From NCBI GenBank assembly GCA_016808115.1, contig JAEQBH010000990.1, positions 496,001 to 560,000 of the forward strand: DNA of 64,000 nt. Direction: 5' to 3'. The notes beneath the pieces were generated by a model. It was not told the origin of the DNA, did no database searches, and saw only the letters and a list, made by a program, of their open reading frames with translations. This document shows, one piece after another, positions 1 to 14,000 of this stretch. This DNA is from Tetrastigma voinierianum (Eukaryota; Streptophyta; Magnoliopsida; Vitales; Vitaceae). The position numbers were made by a program, and so were the translations under genes. Position 1 is the first letter of the stretch. Each line of letters begins with the position of its first letter.

Positions 1-226
1 TTTCTTCTCTTCAATTTGTTTTTGAGACAATCTTGGATCATCGGAACAAGGATTTTTTCTCTTTTTATATATTTTAAGCAATGGTATAAGATGAACAAAA
101 CGATGACCATTATAAAGATGCCCGTTATATGGTGATAGTTCTATGTATTTCCACAGTAACACGTTCAGCTGAGAAATGGATTCGTTCACGCATATAAAAT
201 AAAAAATATATATGTCATGTAAAAAT
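1..226. other. 3' flank of TERT copy A
   Basis: AT-rich sequence just downstream (on the minus strand) of the TERT stop codon at 227-229. It should hold the 3' UTR. I see no clear minus-strand AATAAA signal and no coding frame here. Confidence 0.5.
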
Positions 227-503
227 TCAGTACTTGATTTTCCAAAGTAAAGATGAATGTGAATCATCAATTGCATACTTGAGATGAGAAGCAGCAGCAG
301 TCTCTGGAAATGGATGTTTCTGTAACTTGGATTTCAGAAAAGATAACAACTCTTTGTGGCATGACTGTTTCCTCTTCAGTACTCGGATAAAAGCATTCAA
401 TCCAAGCCATAGAACTTCTCCTTTTTTCAGTTGAAGAATTGGGCGGAAACTAGAATTGAGATCCATAGAACGCATCCTTTTCTTTATGAACATGTACATA
501 CGC
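227..503 (-). CDS. TERT: TERT copy A, last exon (C-terminal extension)
   Basis: Encodes the end of the plant TERT thumb domain; residues such as KKRMRSMDLNSSFRPILQLK are characteristic. The frame is open from the 3' splice site (TAG before 503) to the TGA at 227-229. Its first base, G at 503, completes a codon begun in the previous exon, which ends in phase 2. No break is visible in this exon, the cleanest together with exons 6 and 7. Confidence 0.9.
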
Positions 504-1983
504 CTAGAAATCAGAAAATGGTAAAGGAATTTGTGAATATGTGATATTCAAAAAGAAAAAGGGAAAACAGTACAGTGTAAACAGAAGTTACAATAATTTT
601 ACCTGTCAGTATAGTTACTGGTGGATTCATAGATAATAAAATACATGAAAACAATATTTGACCTTATATTTTGGGTTGCTTAGGAATCATGGAAAAGAAA
701 ATACTAGAAAATAATGTTTGACTTTTTTTTTTTTACAGAGGTGTAATGGAAAAGAAAATAATATCTGACTAATTATTATAATCTTATTTTTGTCTCCTAA
801 GCACAAGATGAAAAAACCCAACACAAAGAAAGAAATAATAAAAGAAAATACAAGAAAATAATGTTTGACCTTCATTTTGTTTACAGAGATGTAATGGAAA
901 AGAAAATAATATCTGACTAATTATTTTAATCTTATTTTTGTCTCCTAAGCACAAGATGAAAAAACCCAACACAAAGAAAGAAATAATAAAAGAAAAGAAA
1001 AAAAGACCAAATAACAGTACAATATACTGGCTAAGTTCAATTCTTTCGTTCTTGATGGCGATAACAAGTGCAAGATTTTTTGTTCAGTTTTTTATAAGAT
1101 TTGGGTAAGAAACCAAACAAAGTTCTCTGAATGACAAAGTCTGATTAAGGAACTACACATGGCTAATAGATCACTTGATTTATACCCAAATTTTAGGAAA
1201 TATAATTAAAAGAAAGATGAATACAATAATAGATAAAATTTGCAGTGAGGTAAGAATTACATCCATACCTTAAAACTCTTTCAGCCAGTCTCCATATGAT
1301 ATCCTGATTGAAGTTTGCAGGAGTGTTTGACAGGATTCTGAGTGCTGTCGAACTTCATTGCACTTAACAGAAAAGCTTGGTAGATGTTTAATCTCACTGT
1401 GGCTGGTGAATTAATATTTGAGTCATAGAATAAGGGATGGCACCTGAGTTGCATATAATTAAACAGCCTTGCCTTCAATTGACGACCTGGTCTACCTTGC
1501 CAGCAAACAGTCAGCGTCGAACTTAAATGGCTACTATTATATCTGTCAAGCAAGATAAGGAAGCTTTAAGAGAACTAAATAATGTCCTCTGATGTATAAA
1601 AGTCACATGAAACTGATAGAATGAAATGAAGTATCATGTCCAGAAATCCATCAGATGTCAGTTAATTGGTGAAACAAGAGAGAAAAGGGCAATCAATTAA
1701 ATAGCGCATATACATTTGTATACTTAATTTTTAGAAATCCTTTTTAAAGAGTCTTCCTTGAACATATCCCCATCAATGTTAAGTTTTATTATTATATACA
1801 GCTTTCAGTGTTGACTGTCAAGTGGGTTTTTAATTGGTGATAGATATATCTGATACTAAACTTAGTTAAGACGGATGAAATTTAGATTATGAGGATCATA
1901 TATTACCTGACCTGTAATAGAGAGAATCAAATAAGGAATAGGAGAGGGAAAGAATTCCTAAGTAATTCGTTGATGATCCATTG

Positions 1984-2041
<58 letters not shown>

Positions 2042-5000
2042 TCAATCCAAGCTTCTAATGAATTCTGACTCTATGAATAAGCTTCCTTACTAGGTTACAA
2101 CTCTATATGTAAAGTAGATATATGTTATAACCTCCCCCTGAGTTCAAACATAGATATTAATCATGCACAACTTGTTACATGGAAATATAACCACAGTTTA
2201 CCTAGAGATGTAGTGAATATATCACTGATTGTTCTCCGATCTTCACATATCTATAGAAATTAAGTAGGAGTTGTATTTTCTACATGAACGAAATAACAAA
2301 TCTATACCCGATATGCTTAGTTAAGTTTAAAGCGAAACCTAAAGATTATAAAAGCAATATGAAGGGGCAACTTGGTTTGTCGCGCAGGAGTTTTCTATTT
2401 GGGACAGGTGTCTCAATGCCGACTTCCATCAAGAGTTGATAAAGTCACATGATCTCACACACGGACTGTGGCATTGCTCTATATTCATACTCTGCGCTCG
2501 AACGGGAAACAACCCTTTACTTCTTACTTTTCCTTGATACTAAGTTTCCACCAATAAAGACACAATAACCTGAAGTGAATCTTCTATCTTCCTTTGACCC
2601 TACCCAATCGGCATTTGTGAAACACTCAATTATATTATGCCCATGATTGCTATATAGAATACCTCGTCCTGACGCTCCTTTCAAATAAACATAAAATACG
2701 TTTCTACAACTACCAATGGTATTTATTTGGAATGGACGTATCTTAACTCCTGGCCTTGTGGTGAGCAATATCTGGGCGAGTTCTGTGGAGTACCCGACTT
2801 CCCAGTAGTCTTTTATATATCTCAAGATCCTCGAATGTCGCCTTCTCTAGAAAATTGAGCATACAGAACCATAGGAGAACCGCATGGTTTTACCCTAACT
2901 TTCCAGTTTCAAACAATAGATCAAGCACATATTTCCTTTGAGATAAGAAGATTCCACATTTGTTTCGCATAACTTCAATGCCCAAAAAGTATCTTAGCAT
3001 CCTTAAGTCCTTTGTATGGAATTGGCTATGAAGAAAGGACTTAAGAGATGAGATCGCTAAGAGTGGCCTAAAGTGTAACAGAAATATCATCCATATATAC
3101 ACTACCATGAGGTGATGCGACCTGGAGTTCCTATGGAAGACGGGTTCTTCAGTTCTCTTCATTTGAATTCCTCATTTACTTGTTGAATTTACCAAACCAC
3201 ACACGGGGACTCTATTTCAAACCATACAAAGACTTCTGAAGACGACAAACCTTCCCTATCTCCCCTTGAGCAACAAACCCTGGAGGTTGCTCCATATACA
3301 CCTCCTCCGGAAGGTCGTCATGAAGAAAGACATTCTTAATATCAAGCTGGTAGAGATCCCAATTATAAGTGGCATCCATGGAAATAAAAAGTCGAATAGA
3401 TGTCATCTTAGCAACAAGGGAAAAAGTGTCTGAATAGTCCACGCCATAGGTCTAAACGTACCCCTTAGCCACAAGTCGTGCTTTCAAACAAGCAACTAAA
3501 CCATAAAGATTTAACTTTAATTCTGAAACCAACTGACATCCGATGACAACTGATGAGTGTTGGCGCGAGTTCAGTACCATTGTCATCTAAAACTGCATTT
3601 ATTTCTGCCATAGCACTCTGACAGGGATGAGATAAACCTCACGGGCAGTGTTAGGAAGAGAGATAGAATCGAGATCACGATAAAGAGAAGCGAGAATGTG
3701 ATGTGAATGGTTATAAGAACAAAATGAGGAAATTTGGTGAACACACTGACGTTTACCTTTACGGAGAACAATAGAGGAGATCATCGAGCGAGGATCTGAT
3801 GTCGAAAAGCGGTGGTGGAGGCATTTCAAGGTGGTGGGTGTTGGCGTCAGTGTAGACTGAGTGATAGAAGGTTGTCATATGAGGCCTGCGAGGGCGCGGA
3901 GAGGGAGAGTACAGACTAGCAAATCGTCATCCTCTCCCTAACTAGTGTGGATTGAGTCTTGAGAAAAAGAAGCATTCTTAAAAAAAGTGATATCAGCAGA
4001 AACTAGGTACCTACGAAGACTAGAACAATAATACCTATACCCCTTTTGAACTCGAGAGTAACTAAGGAAGATACACTTCAATGACTTAGGATCGAGTTTG
4101 GACACATGCGGACGGACATCCCGAACAAAACAAGTACAACCAAATATCTGGGGCGCAACGGGAAACAAAGGTTTATTTGGAAAAAGGATGTGATACGAAG
4201 TGTCCCGATTAGCGAAATAGAGGAAGGGATGCAGTTAATAAAAAAAACAAGCGGTGGAAACGACATGGCCCAAAAATGCTTGGGCTTTGCATTTTGAAAT
4301 AAGCAGAGCTTTGCGCGTTTCAAAGGAGATTAATGCATTTTTCCTCTAAGTCATTCCATTATGAGAAGGAGTATCAACACAGGAGGTCTGATGAAGGATG
4401 CCATTTTGAAGCATGAATGACTGAAACTGTTCTAAAACATATTCTTTAGCATTATCCTTAGACTTTGAACAGAGATATGAAATTGAGTGTATCTCAGCAT
4501 AAAAAGCACGAAAATGCGAAAATAACTCAGAACGGTTTTTTATTAGATATAACCAAGTGGTTCGTGAATATCATCAACAAAAGTGACAAAGTATCAAAAC
4601 CCAGTTGGGGACACAATTGGACATGGACCCCACACATCTGAATGGAATAATTCAAATGAAGCACTAGCTCGTTTATTGACCTAGGATAGAATGAAAGGCA
4701 GTGATGTAGCAAATTGACAAGACCATGATCTAATGATGATAGACTTGGCGTGGACCTGACTTTTTCCACGAGGAAAAGAGGGATGTGATCAACAATGCGT
4801 CTCAAATGGAGTAGTAACTCCAGAACAAGCGACATGTCTGGAGTACCCGAATGTACGATAATCTCGCCCGTGTAGATCTTGAAAGAGGCAATCGAGAAAG
4901 AATGAGATAACGGAGTTAAAGGCGCTCGAGTTAATTTGCTCCACAGTTATCAATTAAAAGATAAATTCGGTAAGCAGAGCCGGATGACAAGGGAATGGAG

Positions 5001-8000
5001 TGGGAAAAATTGTGTCGATCGAACATGATTATGACCCACTCTGCTTTCTGATGGCAGTTGAAGGTTGTGACTGAAAGGTAGAAAATAAGCTAGAATTACC
5101 TGTCATGTGATCTGTGGCTTCAGAATCAATGACCCATTCGGAGGACGAAGAAGAGACAAGACATTTATTCGAGTTACCAGGCTCAGCAATATCAGTAATT
5201 GGAGTAGATGGAGACTTCAATGATTCCTAGTACAAATGGAACTGGCTAATTCTTTTGTTGTGAACTGAACTGACTGATCCGATGCCTCATTAGTGGAAGC
5301 TACATGAGCGGACGGAAATCGCTAATTTCGACTCTGCCACTTCTTACAGTCTCGTATCACATGTCTGGGCTTATGGCAGTAATAACAAACAACTCTTCCA
5401 GAGCTTGTCCCTCTAGGGTTACCGTCGGGATGCCTTATTTACATGTGTTGCTTCTTTGACTCACGATGTTCATTGACCCGGGGCATTGCTCGTCTGGCGA
5501 GAAGGAGGGAGTAAGATGAGGAGGTCTCCGTCTGAGTACAACTGAATGTTTCTTGGAAGATGAAGGATCTCGAGAGTGGAGGGACCCAGTCTGGCCTTTG
5601 TTTCAAATCTCTCAGAGAAAGTGCGGCTAGAAAACCCATCATTGCCGTCTTTTCTGGGTGGGTTTAGCCCATGCTGCTCTGGACTAAATGGTAGTAGTGT
5701 ATTCAGTTCCTCATATGTTTTCTCCATTAAGAGTTCTATGAGGGACCGATCTTGTTTTTCAATGCAATAAAAGGCTCTACATACATCAAATATGCGAGAA
5801 ATATTCCCTTTGCCAGAGTAAACAAATTCCAAATATTCCATTAGTTCACACACTTACGATTCTGAATTTGTAGGAAGACGGGCATCATCCTCCCGACGCG
5901 TTCTTTTGGGTCGTCTATAGGAGGGTCCTTATTAAGATGTCAGACCATCTGAATACTCCCAGTAGAGCATATTGTTTACCAATCTACTTGGGACGGTCAG
6001 TTTCGCTGTGATCTTTGACATCATCGGAACCACTTCAGGCACCGAAACAAGCTTCTTCTCTTATGAACTACTCATTAGGAGGTCAAAGACGAGATCATGT
6101 CCAAAGGACACCTTCAGAAACCAAACGTACTAGAATCCCTTGAAAAACCCTGGATCCCGCAACAAAAGATCTCATAAATCCCCACAAGAGTTGGATTATG
6201 GCACAAACCACCTCAATGGGTTCAAGAGGAGGCACACCTAATGGTGGTATCGAGAGATCTTGTGGTGCGTGTGGACGAAGCCGGAAGACTAGAGTGGCAG
6301 TGTGGCCTGCGCTAGGTTTCAGACCACTTGGGGCTTGGTGGCGGAGCTGGTGTAACCAGCGGCTCCCTCCACATCTTGCGATAGGGTCCCATGTCCCTTA
6401 GGATGTGTGTTGCAAAAAACATACCCCCTGCCCTGCGAACTGCTGCCTTATCTGCCAAAATTAGAATTTCTCCAAGAAATTCCTCAATCCTTAGCCCTAG
6501 GTGATACCATGTAGAGAGAATCAAAGAGAGGAATTGGAGGAAAGAATTCCTTGTGAATTTCATTGATCCATTGTGAATATATATATACAAAATTCAATCT
6601 AACCTTCCTAATAGATTACAACTTTATAAGACAAGTTTCCTAATAGGTTACAACTCTATATATAAAGCAAATATATGCTATAACAACCTACAACCTAAGT
6701 ATCTCAATGAGGTTAATACTGTACAAGCACAGAATAAGCTCTACAAGGATTCTATCCCGGTTTCAACAACCAGAGAGAGAGAGAGAGAGAGAGAGAGAAG
6801 AAGAAAGGCTATGTGCCAGAATTTGGGGCTATATCACTAGCCTACTAATTATCACTGCACAAATAACAAGGCAGTAGCATATTGGTGCCAAGTTAATTTT
6901 AACCAACTTTAACCAGTTAACATCTGAAGCTCCTTTAAACCACCAATTAGGATTCAAAATACAGTTTCCTTTCTTTTCCTCAATTTTCTTAGGAACAAAA
7001 GAGCGCTAATGAAGAAGTTTCACAGTGGCACTACTTTAAAGGTTGAATAGTTTCATTATTTGATCGGAACCTGGAATTAAAATCTTAGAATGAAACAAAC
7101 ATAGACAGGTTATCCACCAAACATAGTTGTGAAATGCGTGCCTCAGGCGCACCTTAAACCTAGGTACCACCACTCTCACGGCGCCTCGCCTCAATGGAGG
7201 CATAGGGACTTCACAAAGACGTGAGAGGCCCCAAGAAAGCCCATGCCTCAAGTGCTCCTTGTGCCTCACTATAAAATCTTTTTTTTTTAAATTATATATA
7301 GTGAGCTATATAATTTTTATTTATATTACGTACAGTGCACCCCACTTAGGTAGAGTAAGATAGTGATATATATACACACACACCGTGAAATATATAGGTA
7401 GGGTGTGCCTCACTTAAAAAAGCATATGCCTCAAGGTCTCCAAGAGGCTTTTGTGCCTCAAATAACTATGTTACCAAACACACCACTGTAAAGAAGTAAA
7501 ACATAAGACTGGGGAAAATACATCTATCCACTAAAGTAGCAGCATAATTAATCAAGACCATAAAAGACTATAACCTTGTGTAGTCTGCCTGAACTTCTAA
7601 TGAACAGCAGTTGATAAGTAAACCACTCCATCGAAGAAATGAGATATAAATCTTCTTATATATTCTACTTGTTTGAGACCTAGATGAGTGGCCAATATCA
7701 AAATTCATACCGAACTTGTGCTCATTCATGGCAGTTGTAATCGCAGATCTCTGCAACCTGGAAGAAGCTAGCAGCCTGCTGTAGAGGTTGATAAAAGAGT
7801 CATCAATGAACCTGAGTAGTATATTTGGGAATCTTGGATGACATTATTCTCCTGCTGCTTGGTGCAGCAGATACATCAGGACAATTATCTTTTCCTGATA
7901 CATGTTCAGTTGCTGGTTCACAAGATCTTTCAAGAAAAGGAAATATCACGCTCCTGTCCATATCTCCATAGTAAAATGAGCAAAGCAAGGAAGACAGGAC

Positions 8001-11000
8001 ACTTCCTTGAGGGATACCACAATTTTGCAAGTAAAATTTGTTGCCTAATTGCAGCACATTGCGTTTGACTGCTCATTCAGATTAATAAAGCTCTTTCCTC
8101 CCTATGGTCCGTCTCCATGCACCCTGAAATATAATAACTAATCTTTAAGAATATACATCCCAGCCCTTTCATTTAAGAATATAGAAAGAAGATTCAACTT
8201 GCAAAGATTTCTATCATTAAACAGTGGGAGTTATAATTCCTCACCGTTCTGGCTCAATTTTCTTTTATGGAACTTCCATAGACAAAGAGAGTCGCTGAAA
8301 CAATGGCTGGAGGGCTCTTGATTTATCAGTAGAGGGATCATTTATAGCAATATACTGAAGACATGATTTATAGCTATAAATTTCTGTCATAAAAGCATGG
8401 CAAACCACTTAAACTCAAACCGGAGCAGAAGTGAAATTTAGGAACAGGCACGATTGTTTTTACTCTACTTGACCTATCAAAAAAGGAAGGAACAGACATA
8501 ATTGATCCCATTATCTCCATTGTAATATGGTGCTACGTGACATCGAAGCTCAGATAACTGCCACTGACAATGAAAATTCCAAAATTGGAAAGAAAAAAAA
8601 ATAGAAAGAAAGAAAAAGGAAAAAAAAACACTATGGGGATAATGCTTGCACAGCATTATCCAATATGTCTATATGGAATGAATAAGAGCTTCATGGAGAA
8701 GTGAGCTCAAGGCAAGACAATGGAGCTCTTGAACTTTCCTTTTTAACAATATAAGAATTATAAGATAGTAAAAAGCAAAAAAAAAAGAATGATAAATAGA
8801 AAATAAATATGGAAACATAGATTTTCTTATGTTAGAAACATATGGATCAAAACCACACACCACAATGTAATTTATAAAATAAAAAATAATAATAAAGGAA
8901 AGGGAGACAGAAAGTACATAAATATCCTATATGGATGTAGCTAAATAGCCTAAATTACCCGATAATAGATAAATAAATCAGTAGTTATCAACCTATTGAG
9001 CAACAAAAAGAGAATATTCACAAATATACACATGAAATCAATGACTATTAATAAAGAGTACCTGGTTAACAAGGACACTATGCAATGAATGAGCTGAGAC
9101 AGAGGATGTAAACTCTGTAAGACCAGTACCGATGTTTTGATCCATTAATGCTGATTCTCCTTACACCCAGAGAGCTTTCCTTGAGCATACATTACAACGA
9201 ACTTTAGAAGATATTTACCTTGCTGTGACATCTTTCATTACATTGAGCAAGCTTATCTGATTGACAGAGTCAAATGCTTTAGATACATCAGAAACAACCA
9301 TGAACACACTGGGCATTGTTGTTGACCCATCCTTCACACTTATAAGAAATGGGCATAACTTCCTGTAGACATCATTGTAGTCAAATATTGATGACCCTAA
9401 CTTCTCTGGTTCCTTCATCTGTAAACCTTTTAGGACAGCATGTAAATCACGAAGAACAAAATTCACAGGCTTGAAATGGTCAAATTTAACTCTTTCTGGA
9501 TGGAGCTGTGCTTTCTTTGCATTCCCCAGGATTGATCTTTCAATGAGGAATCTCGCACAGGAAATTTTGATGATCCATTGAGATTGGCTAGTGCCCTCAC
9601 TCCATTCTCTTTTGGACGAAATCTAAGCCTAGAAAAACCGAATGATCTATCACTTAAAATTTGTCTAATTGACACATCATCCAAGGAACAATAACTCTGC
9701 TCTTTCAAGCAATTGGTGGCATTGTTAGTCAGCATCTCCCAAACAGATTTTTTATAATAAAACATATCATTTTTCCCATGCTCACTTTCAGTGACATAAA
9801 AATTGGCTTGCACCAGTGGCACCACAAGAGATGAGAAGAACCAAAAGATCCATCTTTCTAAAATTTTGTGCTTCATGATGTAAATGGCATCATTCAACTC
9901 CCTACATCTTTTGTTTGTGTCCATACTCTTTCCTGTTGTGTATTCCAGTAAATGATTACTAAGGTAGCAAGAAGAATGTTCTTTTGAAAGCCAAGGAAAC
10001 CTTGATATTTTTACTTTATGCATGCATTCCTTCAGAGATAGTTTCTCAAATCTACGTAGCCAAACAAACTTTGAAATTTTCTTCCTTAAAATTCTCCAAT
10101 TAGGAGTCCCCAGCAAGCGATGGAATTATTCTCTTACAAACAGCCCAAATAAAATTTGTCACCTGACTTTTTGAGCAGTAAGATCTATGTGGTTCAAATT
10201 GATGACTAAGAACATGCAGAGTTTTCTTGAGATGTTTGGATTCAAGAACATGAGATTTCTGCCAATCACTGTCCAGCTGAGCAATCAGCTCTCCTTTCTC
10301 AGATGATTTTATGCCAGATTCAGTTCCCTGAAAGTGAATATTATTCTGACGTTATATCCCTCACTCGAAACACATGGAAAGCACATCCACCTTCCATATT
10401 TAAAAGAAATATAAAACATAGACAGGAAACTGTTTGTTCTACTTCCTTATGTTTTAGAAATACTGTTGTCAAGTTCTAAATATAAGTACTACCAATCATA
10501 TCTTGTCCAGAAAACCATTTCAAAGTTTTGCTTTAAAATAAGAAACAGAATATCTTATGAACCATGTGTTGCACTAGACAAAATAAGAAACTAATTAATT
10601 ATATGATGATATCACCTTTTCTGTCAAGATAGAAATAACCTTTTTATTTTAAAAGAAAATTCCTATATATCATAGGAAATTTCTACTTGAACAGCAACCA
10701 AACAGCCAGATTTTTCTCTGTTAATTTGAGGAGTCTCTCATAAACACTTTATCAGATAAATGTCACTAATGCATTGCAACTCATTATAGAACTTTTGTCA
10801 AGGTTCTAATACTGATAAATTTCTGCATTACCTTGCTGTTTCAACAAAATTTCAAGAAACTTTAAAGTTTAATTTCTATTTTAACCAGTACAAGTTAGTA
10901 ACTGCAGCATGAAACCTTGAGTTGCAGGAAAACAGGGGAATGCCTTTAGTATAAGTAACTTACCTTCAGTTCCAATGAAATAGCAATTGCTCATTGCTAA

Positions 11001-14000
11001 ATAACACTGATGCTTCTAGTGAAATTAACAATTGGTAATTGCCATATAACACTGGTCCATAAACAAGAATGCACACCTCTCAGGTTGAATTGAACATGGC
11101 TCTTATAAAATATATGATTTTTTAAGTTCTCTCAAAAAAAAGGTTTTAAAATCCTACTTCATTAACATATATAAAGTTTTTCTTTGGGATACTAACCTCA
11201 GACATGCAGAGGGCATTTTCATTGGCAGTTTGACCTAAAGATGGAGTAGCACAGTGTTTATCCAACAACCTCAAATGCTGGCAAGATTGAGTTTTGCGAA
11301 TGAGAAGTGTAAGCAAACTAACAAGTGAATGATATCTGTGAGAACCAAAAAAGCAAGAAATTAAAACCCAAAAAGAGAAAGAAATAATCAACTGAATTAA
11401 GCATACAAAAAAAAGGTCGAGCGTGTTGAATTGAAAAAGAATTGATTGGGACAACAATTTGACAGATACATCAAAAACTTAAATGAAACACTGATGCCTT
11501 CAGAGTTTTCGTTGCAACCATAATAGTATTCAAGACAGTTAGTAGTGCTAGTGTTGTTCTTCAACCACAATAGTAAAAAATGAATACATGGGGGGAAGCT
11601 TCCTTGAGACTCAGACCACACATCTAGAGACAAGGCTATAGTTGACAACTTTAACTGCAAGCAGAATCTCTTTGAAAAGCAAAGTTAACCCTAAAGCCCA
11701 AAGATAGGGATTATATGGCAAGGACAGCAACTCTAAAGAGTCCAGCTGTAAATGCAAGCCCTCCTATTTGAAGTGCAAGGCCAAAAGTTCAATCATGTAA
11801 AGCCACATTTCCATTTTTAAAATGCATATAAAAGTTTGAAATATACCATAAAGACATTTGAAGTTGGCAAAGTCATGCCGTCATATCTAGCATGCTAGCA
11901 ATCAAGACCCATATATCATCAGATTTCTCAAAGGAAAAAAGACAACTGGAGAACTTTTGCTTCAAGGTCCATTTTGTCCTTCACTTACCAATTAGATGTG
12001 ACCTTCATCTCACAACTAATCTCTTGAAGCAGTATCATCGAAATTTTTCATCATGCACATTAAACCATGTCATTTGGTTTTATTAATCCATACCACATTA
12101 TAACCTCCATTAGTAATGTTGTACAGAAGTTCACTCCCAATGATTGTATCATTGACTCTAAGAACATGAATGTAACATGTGGTAAAGGTTTATATTTGAA
12201 TTATTCATAGAGCTTCCACCCATAGATTGTCCATTCTTGCTATCACCATTATCATTGCTTAAAGCCTTTGCTGAACTAGTTGGTACAACTAGGAATAATA
12301 ATCAACAAACGCAGTCCTTAAAACACTCTTGTGCATTTACCATGTTTTCAACTTTCTGTCAGTTACAGCCTTAGTCCTTGGAGAACCTCTGGAGTGCTTC
12401 ACTGTGATTCTTATGTGAGTGACACCATCTGAAGCATGACTTGACTTTCTATTTATCTACAGTAGCTATGACATAGGTTTTCTATATAGAATTTATTAAA
12501 GCCTTCTACTAAATATCCCACCATAGTTAGTAAATAGGATCCAAGAAACCAAACAAAAATATATATGCATGTTAGCCTCCGAAACCATGGAAGCCACATG
12601 ATTCGGGATACATTCTGCAACAAAATACCATAGAGTAGCATAAATTAAAGGGTCTATTAGAAGCAGTATTTTTATATCCAGTGCACCACTTACAGGCAAG
12701 CGGATCCAATGAGACAAGAAGCAGTTTTGTGGAAACATTGCTTTGACTCGGTTACATTCCCATCAGATAAGCCTAAGATATCCCTTAGAAGAACATTTGC
12801 ACCAGAAAAATTGGGCTTCACGGAATTTAGTATGTCTGAAAATATTAAGGAGCTATAAAAAATTTTCTCCAAAAACATTGGGTGCAACAAGAACTAAGAA
12901 CATCACAGTTTGGAAATCATTATGGTACTTGGACAAAAAAATCAAAAACATAATATACAGGCAAAAGCAGACAATTGCGCTCTTACAGATGTATCCAAAA
13001 TAGGATATGCTAAAAACCATAAAAATTGTTATCTCCACAAAAAAAATAAAAATCACTAATATAAGAAATTATGCAGTAAGAAAAAGATAATTCTAATGCC
13101 GTACAAGTTGATATGAAAAAAAGAAACATGTGTTACTAAAATAAGAAGAATAGGATACGTTTTCTTGGAATAACTGACAAAGAACGCTCCAATTTGTGGA
13201 ACATAGATTTCCTGTCAATATAAGCCCCAAGGGAGACTTTTGGGGAAGCTTGCAACAGCATACAACAGGAACACTGCTATTGTAACTGTTAGATAGATCA
13301 ATTCTAAAAACATAAACAAACAAGAGGAAAAAGAAACTGGAGAAGCAATATAGGATGCCATTCACTACGTTAATAGAGGTTTAAGTTTTTGGTAGTGATT
13401 CTGGTATTTAATGATGAGAGACAAAGTATGCATGAGAGATGAGAAAATGCCAACTAAATACTAATCATCCTTTTTATAGTTATCAAATATTATATAAGTT
13501 GAACAACTGTTGTATGACATCACAATATCACAGTTCAAGACATCCCAAACAATTGATACTGCAGATGATTTTTAGAAACTTCTGCATGATTTTACATATA
13601 TTCACAAACCTCTTCTGCCATTCTTTCTACAACTATCACACCCCTTCTTCTTATTGTCCTGGGATCTTAAGATGATATTATTAAACATGAAGACTCTATA
13701 AGAAAGTAGAACAAACAAGATACCAAAGGCCATATTTGAATTGACAAGGCCTGAAGACTAGATGGATCTTTCCCAAACCATTTTAGTCAATCAAGAATTT
13801 ATTGATCATGTGAAAACATCTCCACTAGTCTATGGAGAAAAATGCTTCTCTCCTTCTCTTTTTCTTCAATTAGCATAATTAAACTTCATTATATCATGTA
13901 ATTTATGATTTAAATGAATTCTCCATTGAATGAAAATTGAAATCATCAGACAAACCATCCCAGTGTCAAGCAGTATCTATTCCCAGCTCTCATAAGTTTT

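Larger units (their letters stand above)
1913..6685 (-). mobile_element. Copia-1: Ty1/copia LTR retrotransposon inside a TERT intron
   Basis: Element of about 4.8 kb in the same orientation as TERT. Its LTRs lie at 6,510-6,685 (5') and 1,913-2,132 (3'). A primer binding site TGGTATCA directly abuts the 5' LTR, and a polypurine tract (GGGGGAG) precedes the 3' LTR. Domains run gag, zinc knuckle, protease, integrase, RT, RNase H on the minus strand, which is the copia order. All frames are broken by indels and stops. I could not confirm a clean target duplication: the flanks are TGACC on the left and ACCTA on the right. Confidence 0.88.
6686..7574 (-). other. TERT intron, distal part
   Basis: Intron sequence between copia-1 and the motif C-E exon. 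It holds a (GA)n microsatellite at 6,772-6,799 and a MITE at 7,123-7,472. I see no coding signal. Confidence 0.6.

Noticed and set aside
4106..4297. Plus-strand frame near 4,106
   Set aside because: Antisense shadow of the copia-1 integrase region.
7036..7269. 77-codon minus-strand open frame
   Set aside because: It spans the MITE boundary and has no similarity to TERT or to transposon proteins.
9202..9219. A splice donor at 9,218 followed by a 17-base intron
   Set aside because: The next TERT block continues about 40 bases later, too close for a plant intron; an indel in a continuous exon is simpler.
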